Shown here piece by piece: positions 47,740-57,924 of a stretch of 64,000 nucleotides of DNA. Source of the DNA: Fructilactobacillus lindneri DSM 20690 = JCM 11027. Its GTDB lineage: Bacteria; Bacillota; Bacilli; Lactobacillales; Lactobacillaceae. Positions within the stretch are counted from its first letter, which is position 1. Every line of letters begins with the position of its first letter. The translations under genes were made by a program, and so were the position numbers. The notes under the pieces were generated by a model. It ran no database searches. It was not told the DNA's origin and worked only from the letters and a program-made list of their open reading frames with translations. The stretch is taken from the NCBI RefSeq assembly GCF_002907375.1, contig NZ_MIYK01000001.1, positions 124,001-188,000 on the forward strand. Direction: 5' to 3'.

Positions 47740-48963
47740 ATGAAATATAATGAGATTATGGTTAGATATGGTGAATTATCAACTAAAGGGAAAAATAGAA
47801 GAGATTTTATTCGTCAATTAGGTAAAAATATTCGTAATGTTTTAGTTGGTTTTGATGGCATTGAGGTAAAAGCGCAAAGAGATCGATTACATGTTATTTT
47901 AAACGGACAAGATGCTCAACCAATTTTAGATGCCTTAAGTAAAGTTTTTGGAATTGAAACGTTTTCTCCTGTTGTCAAATTATCTAAGGATGCATCATTA
48001 AAAGAAATCCAAGAGGCAGCTTTGCAAATGATTTCTGAACAATATCAATCAGGAAATACATTTAAAATATCTACTAATCGTCAGAATAAGAACTATCCAC
48101 TTAATACTTATGGTATTGATGATGGAGTAGGTAGTTATATTTTGGATAAAATTGATGGAATTGATGTTGAAATGAAACGTCCAGATATCAATTTGCGAAT
48201 TGATGTTAGATTGACTGGAATTTATTTATCAAGCAAAACAATTTCTGGTTCGCTTGGACTTCCAGTTGGTACTGGAGGACGAGCTACTATGATGTTGTCG
48301 GGTGGAATTGATTCTCCAGTGGCGGCTTATATGGCGATGAAACGTGGCGTGAAAATAGATATGATTCATTTTTACAGTCCACCTTATACTAGTGAACAAG
48401 CATTGGCAAAGGCTAAAGATTTGACGGCAAAATTAACTGCTTTTAGTGGGACATTGGATTTTATTCAAGTTCCATTCACTAAAATTCAGGAAGAAATCAA
48501 AGAAAAGGTCCCAGAAGGGTATTTAATGACAATCCAACGTAGAATGATGTTGCGATTGGCAGTTGCAATTACGATTGAAAGACATTGTAACGGTGTTTTT
48601 ACAGGTGAATCTTTAGGACAAGTTGCCTCACAAACTTTGGAAAGCATGCGTGCAATTAACGATGTAACTACTATGCCAGTTTTACGGCCGTTGTTATCAT
48701 TAGATAAAACGGAGATTATTAAAATTGCCAGAGATATTGATACTTATGATTTATCAATAATGCCATTTGAAGATTGTTGTACGATTTTTACACCACCATC
48801 TCCCAAAACTAAACCTGATTTAGAAAAAACACGTAAATACGAGAAAAATATTGACATTGAAGGGTTAATGCAGGAAGCTTTAGACGGAATCAAGATTTCT
48901 AAAATCAATGTCGATGATAATTATTTGAATTCTCAAGAAGATGTGTTTGCGGAATTACTTTAA
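47740..48963 (+). CDS. thiI: tRNA 4-thiouridine synthase ThiI
   Basis: Transfers sulfur to U8 of tRNA; 407 aa. Domains: N-terminal ferredoxin-like and THUMP region (about 1-165), then a PP-loop adenylation domain with SGGIDSP at 187-193. [14 protein letters not shown] is near the end. There is no C-terminal rhodanese domain, the normal short form in Firmicutes; sulfur must come straight from the upstream desulfurase. I chose ATG 47740 ([20 protein letters not shown]) over GTG 47722, which would overlap the ribosome site. Confidence 0.94.
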   Translation: MKYNEIMVRYGELSTKGKNRRDFIRQLGKNIRNVLVGFDGIEVKAQRDRLHVILNGQDAQPILDALSKVFGIETFSPVVKLSKDASLKEIQEAALQMISEQYQSGNTFKISTNRQNKNYPLNTYGIDDGVGSYILDKIDGIDVEMKRPDINLRIDVRLTGIYLSSKTISGSLGLPVGTGGRATMMLSGGIDSPVAAYMAMKRGVKIDMIHFYSPPYTSEQALAKAKDLTAKLTAFSGTLDFIQVPFTKIQEEIKEKVPEGYLMTIQRRMMLRLAVAITIERHCNGVFTGESLGQVASQTLESMRAINDVTTMPVLRPLLSLDKTEIIKIARDIDTYDLSIMPFEDCCTIFTPPSPKTKPDLEKTRKYEKNIDIEGLMQEALDGIKISKINVDDNYLNSQEDVFAELL

Positions 48964-48981
48964 TAAAGGAGTTAATTAATC

Positions 48982-49479
48982 ATGGAAGTTAAAATGTTTT
49001 TTAAAAAAGTTAAATTATTTGGTAATCCACCCCAAGTTGGTGAAACATTACCTGAATTTACGGTAGAAAATGCTGCTGGTGACAAAATAAATACTAAAGA
49101 TTTATTGGGAAAACCAATGGTCTTATGTTCGGTTCCTAATTTAGATAGTGAAGTTTGCAGTCTTGAAACTAAAAAGTTTAATAAAAAGGCTGATGAATTT
49201 ACTAATGTAAGATTTGTAACGATTTCAAATAATGATTTGGAAGTCCAAAAGAATTGGTGTGCAGCTAAGGGAGTGGATAATCTTGAAGTTATGTCTGATT
49301 TTGATGGATCATTTGGGGAAGCAATGAAACTTTATATCCCAGAAATTAAACATTTAGCACGTGCTGTGTTTTTAATTAATGCTGATGGGAAAATAGTTTA
49401 TGAACAAATCGTTCCACAAGTTGCTAGACAGCCAAAATATAAAGAAGTTATTGAAAAAATAAAAGAACTATTTGAATAG
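48982..49479 (+). CDS. tpx: Thiol peroxidase
   Basis: An atypical two-cysteine peroxiredoxin of 165 aa that reduces peroxides with thioredoxin. The peroxidatic cysteine is Cys59 in PNLDSEVC (Ser replaces the usual Thr of PxxxTxxC) and the resolving cysteine is Cys93 in NWCAAKG; Cys49 is extra. NWCAAKGVDNLEVMSDF and LARAVFLINADGKI fit the family. It follows thiI by 18 bases, with AAAGGAG upstream. It may protect against peroxide formed by the NDH-2/bd oxidase chain. Confidence 0.92.
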   Translation: MEVKMFFKKVKLFGNPPQVGETLPEFTVENAAGDKINTKDLLGKPMVLCSVPNLDSEVCSLETKKFNKKADEFTNVRFVTISNNDLEVQKNWCAAKGVDNLEVMSDFDGSFGEAMKLYIPEIKHLARAVFLINADGKIVYEQIVPQVARQPKYKEVIEKIKELFE

Positions 49480-49522
49480 TTGACTAATAGAATAAAATTA
49501 AGTATTATTGGATTAAATTAAA

Positions 49523-49745
49523 TGCTTTGAGCAAGAGGTTTTATAAATTAACTTTTAAGCGAGAGAATGTTGGTGGGAATTTCTTAAGTTGTTTTTAAAA
49601 TGTAACTTGTTAGCAGTCATAATGAATTTAGTAGTTATGAACGGTTCAAACCGTTATTTGTTTTAAGTTGGGATTATTTTAATAATCCAATTTAGGTGGT
49701 ACCGCGAGCATTCGTCCTATTAATTAGGATGGATGCTTTTTGTTT
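49523..49745 (+). promoter_or_regulatory. T-box riboswitch for valyl-tRNA synthetase
   Basis: A stem I region (about 49523-49615) contains GAGAGAATGTTGGTGG, the standard AG-bulge/distal-loop pattern. The T-box sequence AGGTGGTACCGCG is at 49694-49706. A terminator follows: 49707-49719 pairs with 49725-49737, then T5. A candidate specifier codon is GTA (Val) at 49602-49604, followed by A. Uncharged tRNA-Val should bind the T-box bases and favour read-through into valS. Confidence 0.9.
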
Positions 49746-49768
49746 AAATAAAAATAGAGGTGAATCTG

Positions 49769-52441
49769 ATGAAAGAAAAGATTGAAATGTCAACAAAATT
49801 CAATCCTCAAGAAGTTGAAAAAGGGATGTATCAGAAATGGTTAAATGAAGGAGTTTTCAAACCTAGTGGTAATCAAAAAGCAAAGCCATATTCGATTGTA
49901 TTGCCTCCTCCAAACGTAACTGGTAAATTACATCTTGGTCATGCTTGGAATACTACCTTGCAAGACATGTTGATTAGACAAAAAAGAATGGAAGGCTATG
50001 ATACTTTATGGCTTCCTGGTATGGATCATGCTGGAATTGCAACTCAAGCAAAAGTTGAAGCAATGTTGCGTGAAAAAGGAATTTCCCGCTATGATTTAGG
50101 ACGAGAAAAGTTTATTCAACAAGTTTGGGAATGGAAAGACAAATTCGCTGATACTATTCATGATCAATGGGCTAAATTAGGTTTGTCATTAGATTATGAT
50201 CGTGAAACATTCACTTTAGACGATAATGTTTCTAAGGCAGTTCGAAAAGTTTTCGTTGATCTTTATAATCAAGGCTTAATTTATCGAGCAAAATATATTA
50301 TTAACTGGGATCCACAAGCAAGAACCGCACTTTCTGATATTGAGGTTGAGCATAAGGATGATAAAGGTGCTTTTTATCATGTTAAATATAAATTTGCTGA
50401 TGACACGAAATTTAATGGTAAAAACTACATTGAGATCGCTACTACTAGACCAGAAACAATGTTTGGCGATACTGCAGTAGCAGTTAATCCAAGCGATGAA
50501 AGATATAAGGAATTAGTAGGAAAAGAAATAATTGTACCGTTAGTTAACCGAAAAATCCCAATCATTGCAGATCATTATGTTGATCAACAATTTGGAACTG
50601 GGATGGTTAAAATCACTCCAGCACATGATCCTAATGATTTTAAAGTTGGTAAGCGACATGATTTAGCTGAAATCAATACTATGAACGAAGATGCATCAAT
50701 GAATGAAAATGCTGGTAAATATGAAGGTATGGATCGATTTGATGCACGAAAAGCAATGGTTGAAGACTTAAAACAAGCAGATGATATCATCAAAATTGAT
50801 CCAATTGTTCACGCAGTTGGTCATTCCGAACGGACTGGAGTTCAGGTCGAAGCTCGTCTTTCAACTCAATGGTTCGTAAAAATGAAACCATTAGCTAAAA
50901 AAGCAATGGAAAATCAAAAAACTGATGATGCTGTTAACTTTGTTCCAGAACGGTTTGAACATACTTTTAATCAATGGATGGAAGATGTTCATGACTGGGT
51001 TATTTCACGACAATTATGGTGGGGACATCGTATTCCAGCTTGGTATAACAAAAAGACTGGTAAAATTTATGTTGGTGAAACTGATCCTAAAGATTCCGAA
51101 AATTGGGAACAAGATCCAGATGTATTAGATACTTGGTTTTCATCAGGATTATGGCCATTTACTACTATGGGATGGCCAGATACTGATTCTGAAGACTTTA
51201 AGCGTTACTTTCCAACTTCAACCATGGTAACCGGATATGATTTGGTCTTTTTTTGGATTTCTCGTATGATTTTCCAAAGTTTGCATTTTACTGGTCGTCG
51301 CCCATTTAAGAATGTTTTATTACATGGTCTGATTCGTGATGAACAAGGACGCAAAATGAGTAAGTCGCTTGGAAACGGAATTGATCCGATGGATGTGATT
51401 GAAAAATATGGTGCCGATGCATTACGTTGGTCACTTTCTACGGGTACTACGCCTGGGCAAGACGAACGTTTTAGCTATGACAAAATGGACTCTTCGTGGA
51501 AGTTTGTAAATAAAATTTGGAATGCTAGCCGATATGTAATTATGAACTTGGGTAATATGAAGGAGCCTCAATTACCTAATGCAAAAGATTGGAATTTAGC
51601 TGATAAATGGATTCTAGCTAAACTGAATAAGACAATTGCAAATGTTAAAGATAATTATGATAAGTTCAACTTTGGTGAAGCTAATCGTAACCTTTATGAT
51701 TTCATTTGGAATGACTTTTGTGATTGGTATATTGAAATGAGTAAAGAAACATTAACCGGTGATGATGAGCAGGCTAAACAAAATACAAGAAATGTTTTGG
51801 CATATGTTCTTGATCAAGTATTACGACTTTTACATCCAGTAATGCCATTTGTAACTGAAAAAATCTGGTTATCAATGCCACATGTAGGTGAATCATTAGT
51901 AGTGGCTAAGTACCCAGAAACACATGATGATTTTATTAATGAACAAGCTGAGTCGGATATGGGGCACTTGATTGAAACCATCAAAGCTGTTCGTAATATT
52001 CGAGCTGAGGCTAATGCACCATTAGGTAGTCCAGTTGACATTTTGGTTAAAACTAATGATCTTGATTTAAAGAATGTATTGGAAAATAATCGAGAATATA
52101 TTGATCGATTTGGGCATCCTAATAAACTAGAAATTGGTGCCGACCTTGATTTTCCTAATTTGGCAATGACTTCAGTGATTACTGATGCAGAAATCAGTAT
52201 TCCGTTAGCAGAATTAATTGACTTGCACGATGAAGTTAAACGACTTGAAAAAGAAGTTAAAAAATTTGAGTCCGAAGTAGAACGTGCTGAGCATAAACTA
52301 GCTAATAAAAAGTTTGTAGATAATGCACCTGAAGCAGTTGTACAAGAACAAAAAGAAAAACAGATTGATAATAAGAATAAGTTAGCTGCCTCTAAAAAGC
52401 GTTTAGCTGATGTTCAAGCTGCTTTAAATGAAAAAAATTAG
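49769..52441 (+). CDS. valS: Valyl-tRNA synthetase
   Basis: Class I synthetase of 890 aa that charges tRNA-Val. HIGH motif: HLGH at 55-58 ([14 protein letters not shown]). KMSKS is at 529-533. The CP1 editing domain includes [18 protein letters not shown]. The C-terminal 65 residues form the tRNA-binding coiled coil ([20 protein letters not shown]). ATG 49769 is 5 bases after GAGGTGA; TTG 49760 is inside that site. Controlled by the T-box just upstream. Confidence 0.96.
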   Translation: MKEKIEMSTKFNPQEVEKGMYQKWLNEGVFKPSGNQKAKPYSIVLPPPNVTGKLHLGHAWNTTLQDMLIRQKRMEGYDTLWLPGMDHAGIATQAKVEAMLREKGISRYDLGREKFIQQVWEWKDKFADTIHDQWAKLGLSLDYDRETFTLDDNVSKAVRKVFVDLYNQGLIYRAKYIINWDPQARTALSDIEVEHKDDKGAFYHVKYKFADDTKFNGKNYIEIATTRPETMFGDTAVAVNPSDERYKELVGKEIIVPLVNRKIPIIADHYVDQQFGTGMVKITPAHDPNDFKVGKRHDLAEINTMNEDASMNENAGKYEGMDRFDARKAMVEDLKQADDIIKIDPIVHAVGHSERTGVQVEARLSTQWFVKMKPLAKKAMENQKTDDAVNFVPERFEHTFNQWMEDVHDWVISRQLWWGHRIPAWYNKKTGKIYVGETDPKDSENWEQDPDVLDTWFSSGLWPFTTMGWPDTDSEDFKRYFPTSTMVTGYDLVFFWISRMIFQSLHFTGRRPFKNVLLHGLIRDEQGRKMSKSLGNGIDPMDVIEKYGADALRWSLSTGTTPGQDERFSYDKMDSSWKFVNKIWNASRYVIMNLGNMKEPQLPNAKDWNLADKWILAKLNKTIANVKDNYDKFNFGEANRNLYDFIWNDFCDWYIEMSKETLTGDDEQAKQNTRNVLAYVLDQVLRLLHPVMPFVTEKIWLSMPHVGESLVVAKYPETHDDFINEQAESDMGHLIETIKAVRNIRAEANAPLGSPVDILVKTNDLDLKNVLENNREYIDRFGHPNKLEIGADLDFPNLAMTSVITDAEISIPLAELIDLHDEVKRLEKEVKKFESEVERAEHKLANKKFVDNAPEAVVQEQKEKQIDNKNKLAASKKRLADVQAALNEKN

Positions 52442-52447
52442 TAATTA

Positions 52448-52481
52448 AAACAAGCCTAGCAGAAATGCTAGGCTTGTTTTA
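52448..52481 (+). terminator. Terminator after valS
   Basis: AAACAAGCCTAGCA (52448-52461) pairs with TGCTAGGCTTGTTT (52466-52479), loop GAAA, then T. Confidence 0.88.
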
Positions 52482-52494
52482 GAAAGGAACTATT

Positions 52495-53808
52495 TTGATT
52501 GAAACCTATGAATCTGCTCTTGCCTATATTCATTCTCGTCCGCGAATTAAAAAAGAAGCAACTCAAAAAAGAATTAATCAATTATTAAAACTACTTGGGA
52601 ATCCACAAAAAGATTTAAAGGTAATTCATATCGTCGGAACTAATGGAAAAGGATCAGTAGTAGCTTATCTTAATGAACTATTTCAAGGAATTGATTTTCA
52701 AGTGGGTGAATTTACTTCACCATTTATGATTAACTTTAATGAAAGAATTAGGATTAATGGCAATTCGATTAGTAATGAAGATTTAGTAAAATTAATCCAA
52801 AAGATTAAACCGTTAGTAGATAAAATTGATAAAGAAAAACCAGAAATGGGACCTTCTGAGTTTGAGTTGATTACTGCCATGATGTATCTTTATTTTGCTA
52901 GTAAAAATGTTGATATTGCTTTGGTTGAAGCAGGAATTGGTGGTCAAAGTGACTCTACAAACGTAAATGACAATGCTGTAATGACTATTATTACTACTAT
53001 CGGCATGGATCATATGAAAATCCTTGGAAATAACATTAAATTAATTGCAAATGATAAAGTTGGTATGATGCGGAGCAAAATTCCAACAATCGTAGGAGCT
53101 ATTCCAGATGAAGTTAAATCAATCATCTATCAACGAGGGGTAGTAGTTAACAGTCCAATTTATAAAATTAATGATAATTTTTATTTTAAGCAACTTGATA
53201 AAAATAAATTTAATTTTAGAAATGATAGTTTAGTGATTTCTAAAATCGAAACATCTATGTTGGGAAACTTTGAAATGGAAGATGCTGCTGTTGCAATTGA
53301 AGCCTTTTGGGTGTTTGTTGAACAACATTTAACTTTTAAGAAACAAGACGTTATACGCAACATTAAAAGCAGAATTAAGCTGACAAATTGGATTGGCAGA
53401 ATGGAATTAATTAGCAATTCACCAGTAACTATCATTGATGGAGCCCACAACGTTCCTGCAATAACACAACTTTTGAATTCACTAATGCAATTAAATTACG
53501 ATACTATTTATTTAGTAATGGCAATTTTTGCTGACAAACAATATGATAAAATGGTTGAAATTGTACAAAAAACATCTAATGTTAAATTAACCTTAACTCG
53601 GTTTAATCAAAATGGAACTCGTTTAAGTGCTGATTTTAGCGATAATAATCAATATCGAGCTGATTTTATAAAAGATTGGAAACAAGCAATTATTGCGAAC
53701 CAAATCGAATCATCATCCAAAAAACATAGTGTATTAGTAATTACGGGATCACTATTATTCATTTCAGAAGTCCGTAACTTTTTGTTAAAACAAAATTTAA
53801 ATAAATAA
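52495..53808 (+). CDS. folC: Folylpolyglutamate synthase
   Basis: Adds glutamates to reduced folates (and possibly dihydropteroate) using ATP; 437 aa. The P-loop is GTNGKGS at 48-54, with family motifs GEFTSPFMINFNERIRING, LVEAGIGGQSDSTN and TIIDGAHNVPAI. It starts with TTG 52495, 6 bases after AAAGGAAC. The position after valS is the standard Firmicute order. Confidence 0.93.
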   Translation: MIETYESALAYIHSRPRIKKEATQKRINQLLKLLGNPQKDLKVIHIVGTNGKGSVVAYLNELFQGIDFQVGEFTSPFMINFNERIRINGNSISNEDLVKLIQKIKPLVDKIDKEKPEMGPSEFELITAMMYLYFASKNVDIALVEAGIGGQSDSTNVNDNAVMTIITTIGMDHMKILGNNIKLIANDKVGMMRSKIPTIVGAIPDEVKSIIYQRGVVVNSPIYKINDNFYFKQLDKNKFNFRNDSLVISKIETSMLGNFEMEDAAVAIEAFWVFVEQHLTFKKQDVIRNIKSRIKLTNWIGRMELISNSPVTIIDGAHNVPAITQLLNSLMQLNYDTIYLVMAIFADKQYDKMVEIVQKTSNVKLTLTRFNQNGTRLSADFSDNNQYRADFIKDWKQAIIANQIESSSKKHSVLVITGSLLFISEVRNFLLKQNLNK

Positions 53809-53861
53809 CTAATTATTAAAATATTCAGAAGAGTAATCTTGGTTTTAAACTTCATTCATTA

Positions 53862-53870
53862 TGGTATACT
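53862..53870 (+). promoter_or_regulatory. Extended -10 promoter before mreB
   Basis: TGGTATACT has a -10 box TATACT (53865-53870) with TGn extension, about 54 bases before the start codon. The -35 region is poor. Confidence 0.4.
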
Positions 53871-53923
53871 TAGTGTATTAAATTGAAATTAATTAAAATA
53901 AATATTGATAAGGGATGAACATT

Positions 53924-54928
53924 TTGTTTGGATTAGGAACTAAAAATATTGGAGTAGATTTAGGAACTGCCAACACGTTAGTTTATGTTGACGGTAAAGG
54001 AATTGTACTCCGCGAGCCTTCTGTTGTTGCTAAAAATACTAAATCTGGTGATATCGTAGCAGTTGGTAATGAAGCTGAAGCGATGATTGGAAGAGCACCA
54101 GCAAGTATTGATGTTATTCGCCCTATGCAAGATGGCGTAATTGCTGATTATGATACTACTGTTGCAATGTTAAAATACTATATTGAAAAATCACTTGGAA
54201 ATCATGGGGCAAAACCATATGTAATGGTTTGTGTTCCAAGTGGAATTACTACTGTTGAAAAAAGAGCGGTAATTGATGCTACTAGAGTAGCTGGTGCACG
54301 TGATGCATATGTGATTGAAGAACCATTTGCAGCTGCAATTGGTGCAGGACTTCCTGTTATGGATCCTACTGGTAGTATGGTAGTTGATATTGGTGGTGGA
54401 ACTACTGATGTAGCCACCATTTCCCTAGGGGGCATTGTTTCCTCCCGTTCAGTTAGAATGGCCGGCGACAAATTAAATGATGCAATTGTGTCTTATATTC
54501 GCAAAAATTATAATTTACTGATTGGAACTCCAACTGCAGAAGATATTAAAATGAAGCTTGGATCAGCTTCGATTGAAAAGTCTAAAGAAATGGGTAGTGA
54601 AACGGTTAGGGGACGTGATTTATTAACCGGTCTTCCAAAATCTATTGAAGTTACAGCTGAAGATATTGCAATTGCTATTCATGAAGATTTAATGGAAATC
54701 ATTACAGCAATTAAAGAAACTTTAGAAGCTACTTCTCCAGAAATATCTGCCGATGTTGTTGATCATGGGATTGTTTTGACCGGTGGTGGAGCATTGATAA
54801 AGAATTTATCTGATGTCATTGCTGATGAAACCAAGGTTCCTGTTTCAGTTGCGCAAGATCCATTAGATTGTGTTGCAAAAGGAACTGGTGAATCACTTAA
54901 AAGTATCGAAGTAATGAAGAAAAAATAA
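53924..54928 (+). CDS. mreB: Rod-shape-determining actin homologue MreB
   Basis: Membrane-associated actin-like ATPase of 334 aa that guides lateral wall synthesis. Motifs: [39 protein letters not shown] and [14 protein letters not shown] chose TTG 53924 because it gives the normal FGLGTKN start and lies about 10 bases after AAGGG; the ATG at 53915 touches that site. It heads mreBCD, with a hairpin after it. The cell has two homologues here, this and mbl. Confidence 0.93.
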   Translation: MFGLGTKNIGVDLGTANTLVYVDGKGIVLREPSVVAKNTKSGDIVAVGNEAEAMIGRAPASIDVIRPMQDGVIADYDTTVAMLKYYIEKSLGNHGAKPYVMVCVPSGITTVEKRAVIDATRVAGARDAYVIEEPFAAAIGAGLPVMDPTGSMVVDIGGGTTDVATISLGGIVSSRSVRMAGDKLNDAIVSYIRKNYNLLIGTPTAEDIKMKLGSASIEKSKEMGSETVRGRDLLTGLPKSIEVTAEDIAIAIHEDLMEIITAIKETLEATSPEISADVVDHGIVLTGGGALIKNLSDVIADETKVPVSVAQDPLDCVAKGTGESLKSIEVMKKK

Positions 54929-54934
54929 ATTTTT

Positions 54935-54961
54935 ATAAGCGGGCATACCCGCTTATTTGTT
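54935..54961 (+). terminator. Hairpin/terminator between mreB and mreC
   Basis: ATAAGCGGG (54935-54943) pairs with CCCGCTTAT (54948-54956) and a short T-rich tail follows. It may lower mreC expression relative to mreB. Confidence 0.65.
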
Positions 54962-54985
54962 TTAAATACTTATTGGGGGATTTTT

Positions 54986-55831
54986 ATGCACAAGATCTTT
55001 TCTAGCCGAAACTTAGTAATATTAGTTATTTGTTTGGTTTTAAGTATCGGTTTAATTGGTGGAACTGCGGCTATTCGTGATAAGAAAGGAACACCAACAT
55101 TTATTCAAATGATTGGGAATGATGTGGCAGGTTTGGGTCAACGAATTGTTAGTGTCCCTGCTAATGGTGTCGAAAAAATATTTGGTTCAACAAAAGATTT
55201 AATTAATACTTATCATGAAAATAATTATTTAAAGTCAAAAGTACAAAAAGTTCAAGCAACCGATGTTCGTAATCATGCTTTAAATAAAGAAAATCAACAA
55301 CTCAAACAACAATTAGATTTGAATAAAACATTAACTGGATATACAAAAGTAAATGCTGCTGTAATGTCTAGAACCCCATCCAATTGGCAACAACAATTAA
55401 TTATTAACAAAGGATCAATGGCTGGCATTAAAAAAAATATGTCTGTAATTGTTAATAAGGGATTAGTAGGTCGGATTAGTGAGGTTAATAAAACTAACAG
55501 TAAAGTAGAACTTATTACTGATAGTGGAGACTCGGCTAGTAGTTTTGCTGTCCAAGTTGATGATAAGAAGACACCAGTTAGTGGATTAATTTCTGGTTAT
55601 AATAATGCGAAAAATGAATTGGAAATGGGAAGTTTGACTTCTAAAGGTAAAATAAAACGTGGATCTAAAGTTATGACAAGTGGACTAGGTGGAGTGACAC
55701 CTCAGGGGCTATTTGTTGGTACGGTTACTGGAGTTTCTGGTACTGCCAATGGGATTTCGGAACAAATTAATATTAAGCCAGCTGCTGACACTAGAAACAT
55801 TGATGTCGTTACTGTAGTCGGTAAGGATTAG
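54986..55831 (+). CDS. mreC: Rod-shape-determining protein MreC
   Basis: A 281-aa bitopic protein. A membrane segment (about 9-28) is followed by a coiled coil (about 70-108, ALNKENQQLKQQLDLNKTL) and the extracellular double beta-barrel (NWQQQLIINKGSMAGIKKNM, SGLGGVTPQGLFVGTV). It forms the elongasome scaffold with MreD and activates the RodA-PBP pair. The sequence contains an intact A8 run (ATTAAAAAAAAT near 55431), a useful contrast to pyrC. Confidence 0.92.
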   Translation: MHKIFSSRNLVILVICLVLSIGLIGGTAAIRDKKGTPTFIQMIGNDVAGLGQRIVSVPANGVEKIFGSTKDLINTYHENNYLKSKVQKVQATDVRNHALNKENQQLKQQLDLNKTLTGYTKVNAAVMSRTPSNWQQQLIINKGSMAGIKKNMSVIVNKGLVGRISEVNKTNSKVELITDSGDSASSFAVQVDDKKTPVSGLISGYNNAKNELEMGSLTSKGKIKRGSKVMTSGLGGVTPQGLFVGTVTGVSGTANGISEQINIKPAADTRNIDVVTVVGKD

Positions 55832-55844
55832 TAGGTGCTTTATT

Positions 55845-56369
55845 ATGTTTAAAAAATCAAAATATCAATTATTGTTCCCAATTGGTTTATTACTTTCTTT
55901 TATCCTTGAGGGATCAATTATGCATATTTTCTCTTACCAGCTAGCAGGAAAATTTCCAATGGTTCCTTACCTAGTAGTTCTATGGCTTGTTTATACGGTT
56001 TTATTTACACATCAAGATGACAATCTTCATATATATTGGTGGTCGTTTGGAATTGGTGCTTTATATGATTCTTATTATATTGGAGTCATTGGTATTTTTA
56101 TGTTTATCTTTCCTCTAGTGGTTTATATCACAAGATTGATTCTTAAATATGTTGATGAAAACATTGTTAGTTCAACTATGATTTATCTAATTGATATAAT
56201 TATTGTGTTAGTATTAGGGTATGCAGGCGGCAGAATGGGACATCTTGTATATTTTTCTGGGATACATTTTATGGCATTTGCATTTGGTCCGACATTATTA
56301 CTGAATTTAATTATCTTTTTGGTACTTTATTATCCAGTTAATTTATTGTTTGATCATTATAGACAATAG
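55845..56369 (+). CDS. mreD: Rod-shape-determining protein MreD
   Basis: A 174-aa integral membrane protein with five or so segments and the family-typical acidic DSYYIGVIGIFMFIFP region. It partners MreC in the elongation complex. The gene starts 13 bases after mreC, with TAGGTG upstream of ATG. Confidence 0.88.
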   Translation: MFKKSKYQLLFPIGLLLSFILEGSIMHIFSYQLAGKFPMVPYLVVLWLVYTVLFTHQDDNLHIYWWSFGIGALYDSYYIGVIGIFMFIFPLVVYITRLILKYVDENIVSSTMIYLIDIIIVLVLGYAGGRMGHLVYFSGIHFMAFAFGPTLLLNLIIFLVLYYPVNLLFDHYRQ

Positions 56370-56383
56370 GAGCTGAATGAAAT

Positions 56384-57061
56384 ATGAAAAGTGTTGTATT
56401 AAAGGGAACTCAAAACGGTTTTCAGATTATTTTGGATGATTCTGGCAGTTTTGAGGATATAGAAAATGAATTTGAAGGTCTTTTAAACCATTTAATAAAC
56501 GGTAAAGATTATGATGAAAAAAAAAGGATGTCTTTTGATATTCTGACTGGAAACCGAGCATTATCCGTAACTCAAAAACAAGTATTACGTGAGATTGTAA
56601 AAAAATACCATAATTTAACCATTAATGGATTCAGTGCAGATGTAATGTCTAATGATGAGGCTTATCATCTTAGAGATGAAAATCGTGTAACAATTGTTGA
56701 TCAAATTATTCGTAATGGACAGGATTTACGCGTCAAAGGTGATGTTTTATTTTTAGGAAAAATCCACGAAGGTGGTAAACTAGTTACAAATGGAAATCTG
56801 TTTTGTATGGGTGATGTTGAAGGAATTATTCAAGTTGGCTTTCCAGTAGACGAAAGTAAATTGGCAATTGGTAATTTTCATAATGCTCAACAAGTTAGAA
56901 TTGGCGAACAAATTGAAATTATTGCAGACAAACATGATGAAATTGCTGACGATGTAAGAACAGTTCTTTATGTGAATGATTTACATAGTATTACTTATAG
57001 TAATTTGGATAATATAAAAGAAATTAGTCCAAAATTCTTTAGTAGAATTGGGGGAATGTAA
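56384..57061 (+). CDS. minC: Septum site-determining protein MinC
   Basis: A 225-aa FtsZ antagonist. The N-terminal domain (about 1-105) is the FtsZ-inhibiting part, and the C-terminal beta-helix (about 115-200) has RNGQDLRVKGDVLFLGKIHE and GNLFCMGDVEGIIQVG. It is followed at 2 bases by minD. An A9 run at 56517-56525 is read in frame. There is no minE; Firmicutes usually use DivIVA instead. Confidence 0.9.
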   Translation: MKSVVLKGTQNGFQIILDDSGSFEDIENEFEGLLNHLINGKDYDEKKRMSFDILTGNRALSVTQKQVLREIVKKYHNLTINGFSADVMSNDEAYHLRDENRVTIVDQIIRNGQDLRVKGDVLFLGKIHEGGKLVTNGNLFCMGDVEGIIQVGFPVDESKLAIGNFHNAQQVRIGEQIEIIADKHDEIADDVRTVLYVNDLHSITYSNLDNIKEISPKFFSRIGGM

Positions 57062-57063
57062 TA

Positions 57064-57861
57064 ATGGGTGAAGCAATCGTAATTACTTCTGGTAAAGGTG
57101 GAGTAGGTAAAACAACCACTTCAGCAAATATTGGGACTGCATTGGCTTTGATGGGTAAAAAAGTTTGCCTAATGGATTTAGATATCGGACTTAGAAACCT
57201 TGATGTTGTTCTAGGACTAGATAATCGGATTATGTACGATATTGTAGATGTTGCTAAAGGGAAAGTTCCATTAGTTAAAGCCTTGGTAAAAGATAAAAGA
57301 TTTGATGATAATTTCTATTTGTTACCAGCAGCCCAAAATACTGATAAAACTGCTTTGACTGAAGAACAAGTTAAAAAAATTGTTGATGAATTAAAACCAA
57401 AATTTGATTTTGTTTTAATTGATTGTCCTGCAGGGATTGAACAAGGATTCCTTAATGCAGTCGTTGGTGCTGATAGTGCTATTATCGTTACTACTCCAGA
57501 AATTTCTGCGGTTAGAGATGCTGATCGAGTAGTAGGATTATTGGAAAAGCATCCTATGAAAGAAGCGCCTCGATTAGTGATTAATCGAATTCGTCCTAAC
57601 ATGATGGATAATGGGGATGTAATGGATGTTGATGAAATCACTCACCATTTAGGAATCAAATTACTTGGAATTGTAATCGATGATGATAAAGTTATTTCAA
57701 CTTCTAATCATGGCGAACCAATTGTTTTAGATCCTGATAATCCAGCCTCTGAAGGATACCGAAATATTGCACGTCGGTTACTAGGAGAAACGGTTCCATT
57801 AATGTTAATAAAACCGAAAAAAGAAGGATTCTGGACAAAACTTAAACAAATATTTAAGTAA
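57064..57861 (+). CDS. minD: Septum site-determining ATPase MinD
   Basis: A ParA/MinD-type deviant-Walker ATPase of 265 aa. P-loop SGKGGVGKTT (9-18), with Lys11 as the signature lysine; LMDLDIGLRNLDVVLGL and DCPAGIEQGF follow. The C-terminal amphipathic membrane-targeting helix EGFWTKLKQIFK is intact. It recruits MinC to the membrane to block polar division. Confidence 0.95.
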   Translation: MGEAIVITSGKGGVGKTTTSANIGTALALMGKKVCLMDLDIGLRNLDVVLGLDNRIMYDIVDVAKGKVPLVKALVKDKRFDDNFYLLPAAQNTDKTALTEEQVKKIVDELKPKFDFVLIDCPAGIEQGFLNAVVGADSAIIVTTPEISAVRDADRVVGLLEKHPMKEAPRLVINRIRPNMMDNGDVMDVDEITHHLGIKLLGIVIDDDKVISTSNHGEPIVLDPDNPASEGYRNIARRLLGETVPLMLIKPKKEGFWTKLKQIFK

Positions 57862-57872
57862 ATAAATATTAG

Positions 57873-57905
57873 TTCCTTAGAATTAAATCTAAGGAATTTT
57901 TTTAT
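57873..57905 (+). terminator. Terminator after minD
   Basis: TTCCTTAGA (57873-57881) pairs with TCTAAGGAA (57888-57896), followed by T7. Confidence 0.85.
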
Positions 57906-57924
57906 TTTGGGGGGTTTATGAAGT

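Noticed and set aside
35968-54928. mbl and mreB as a recent duplication
   Set aside because: The two proteins differ throughout and each sits in its own conserved neighbourhood (murA-mbl and mreBCD), so they are old paralogues.
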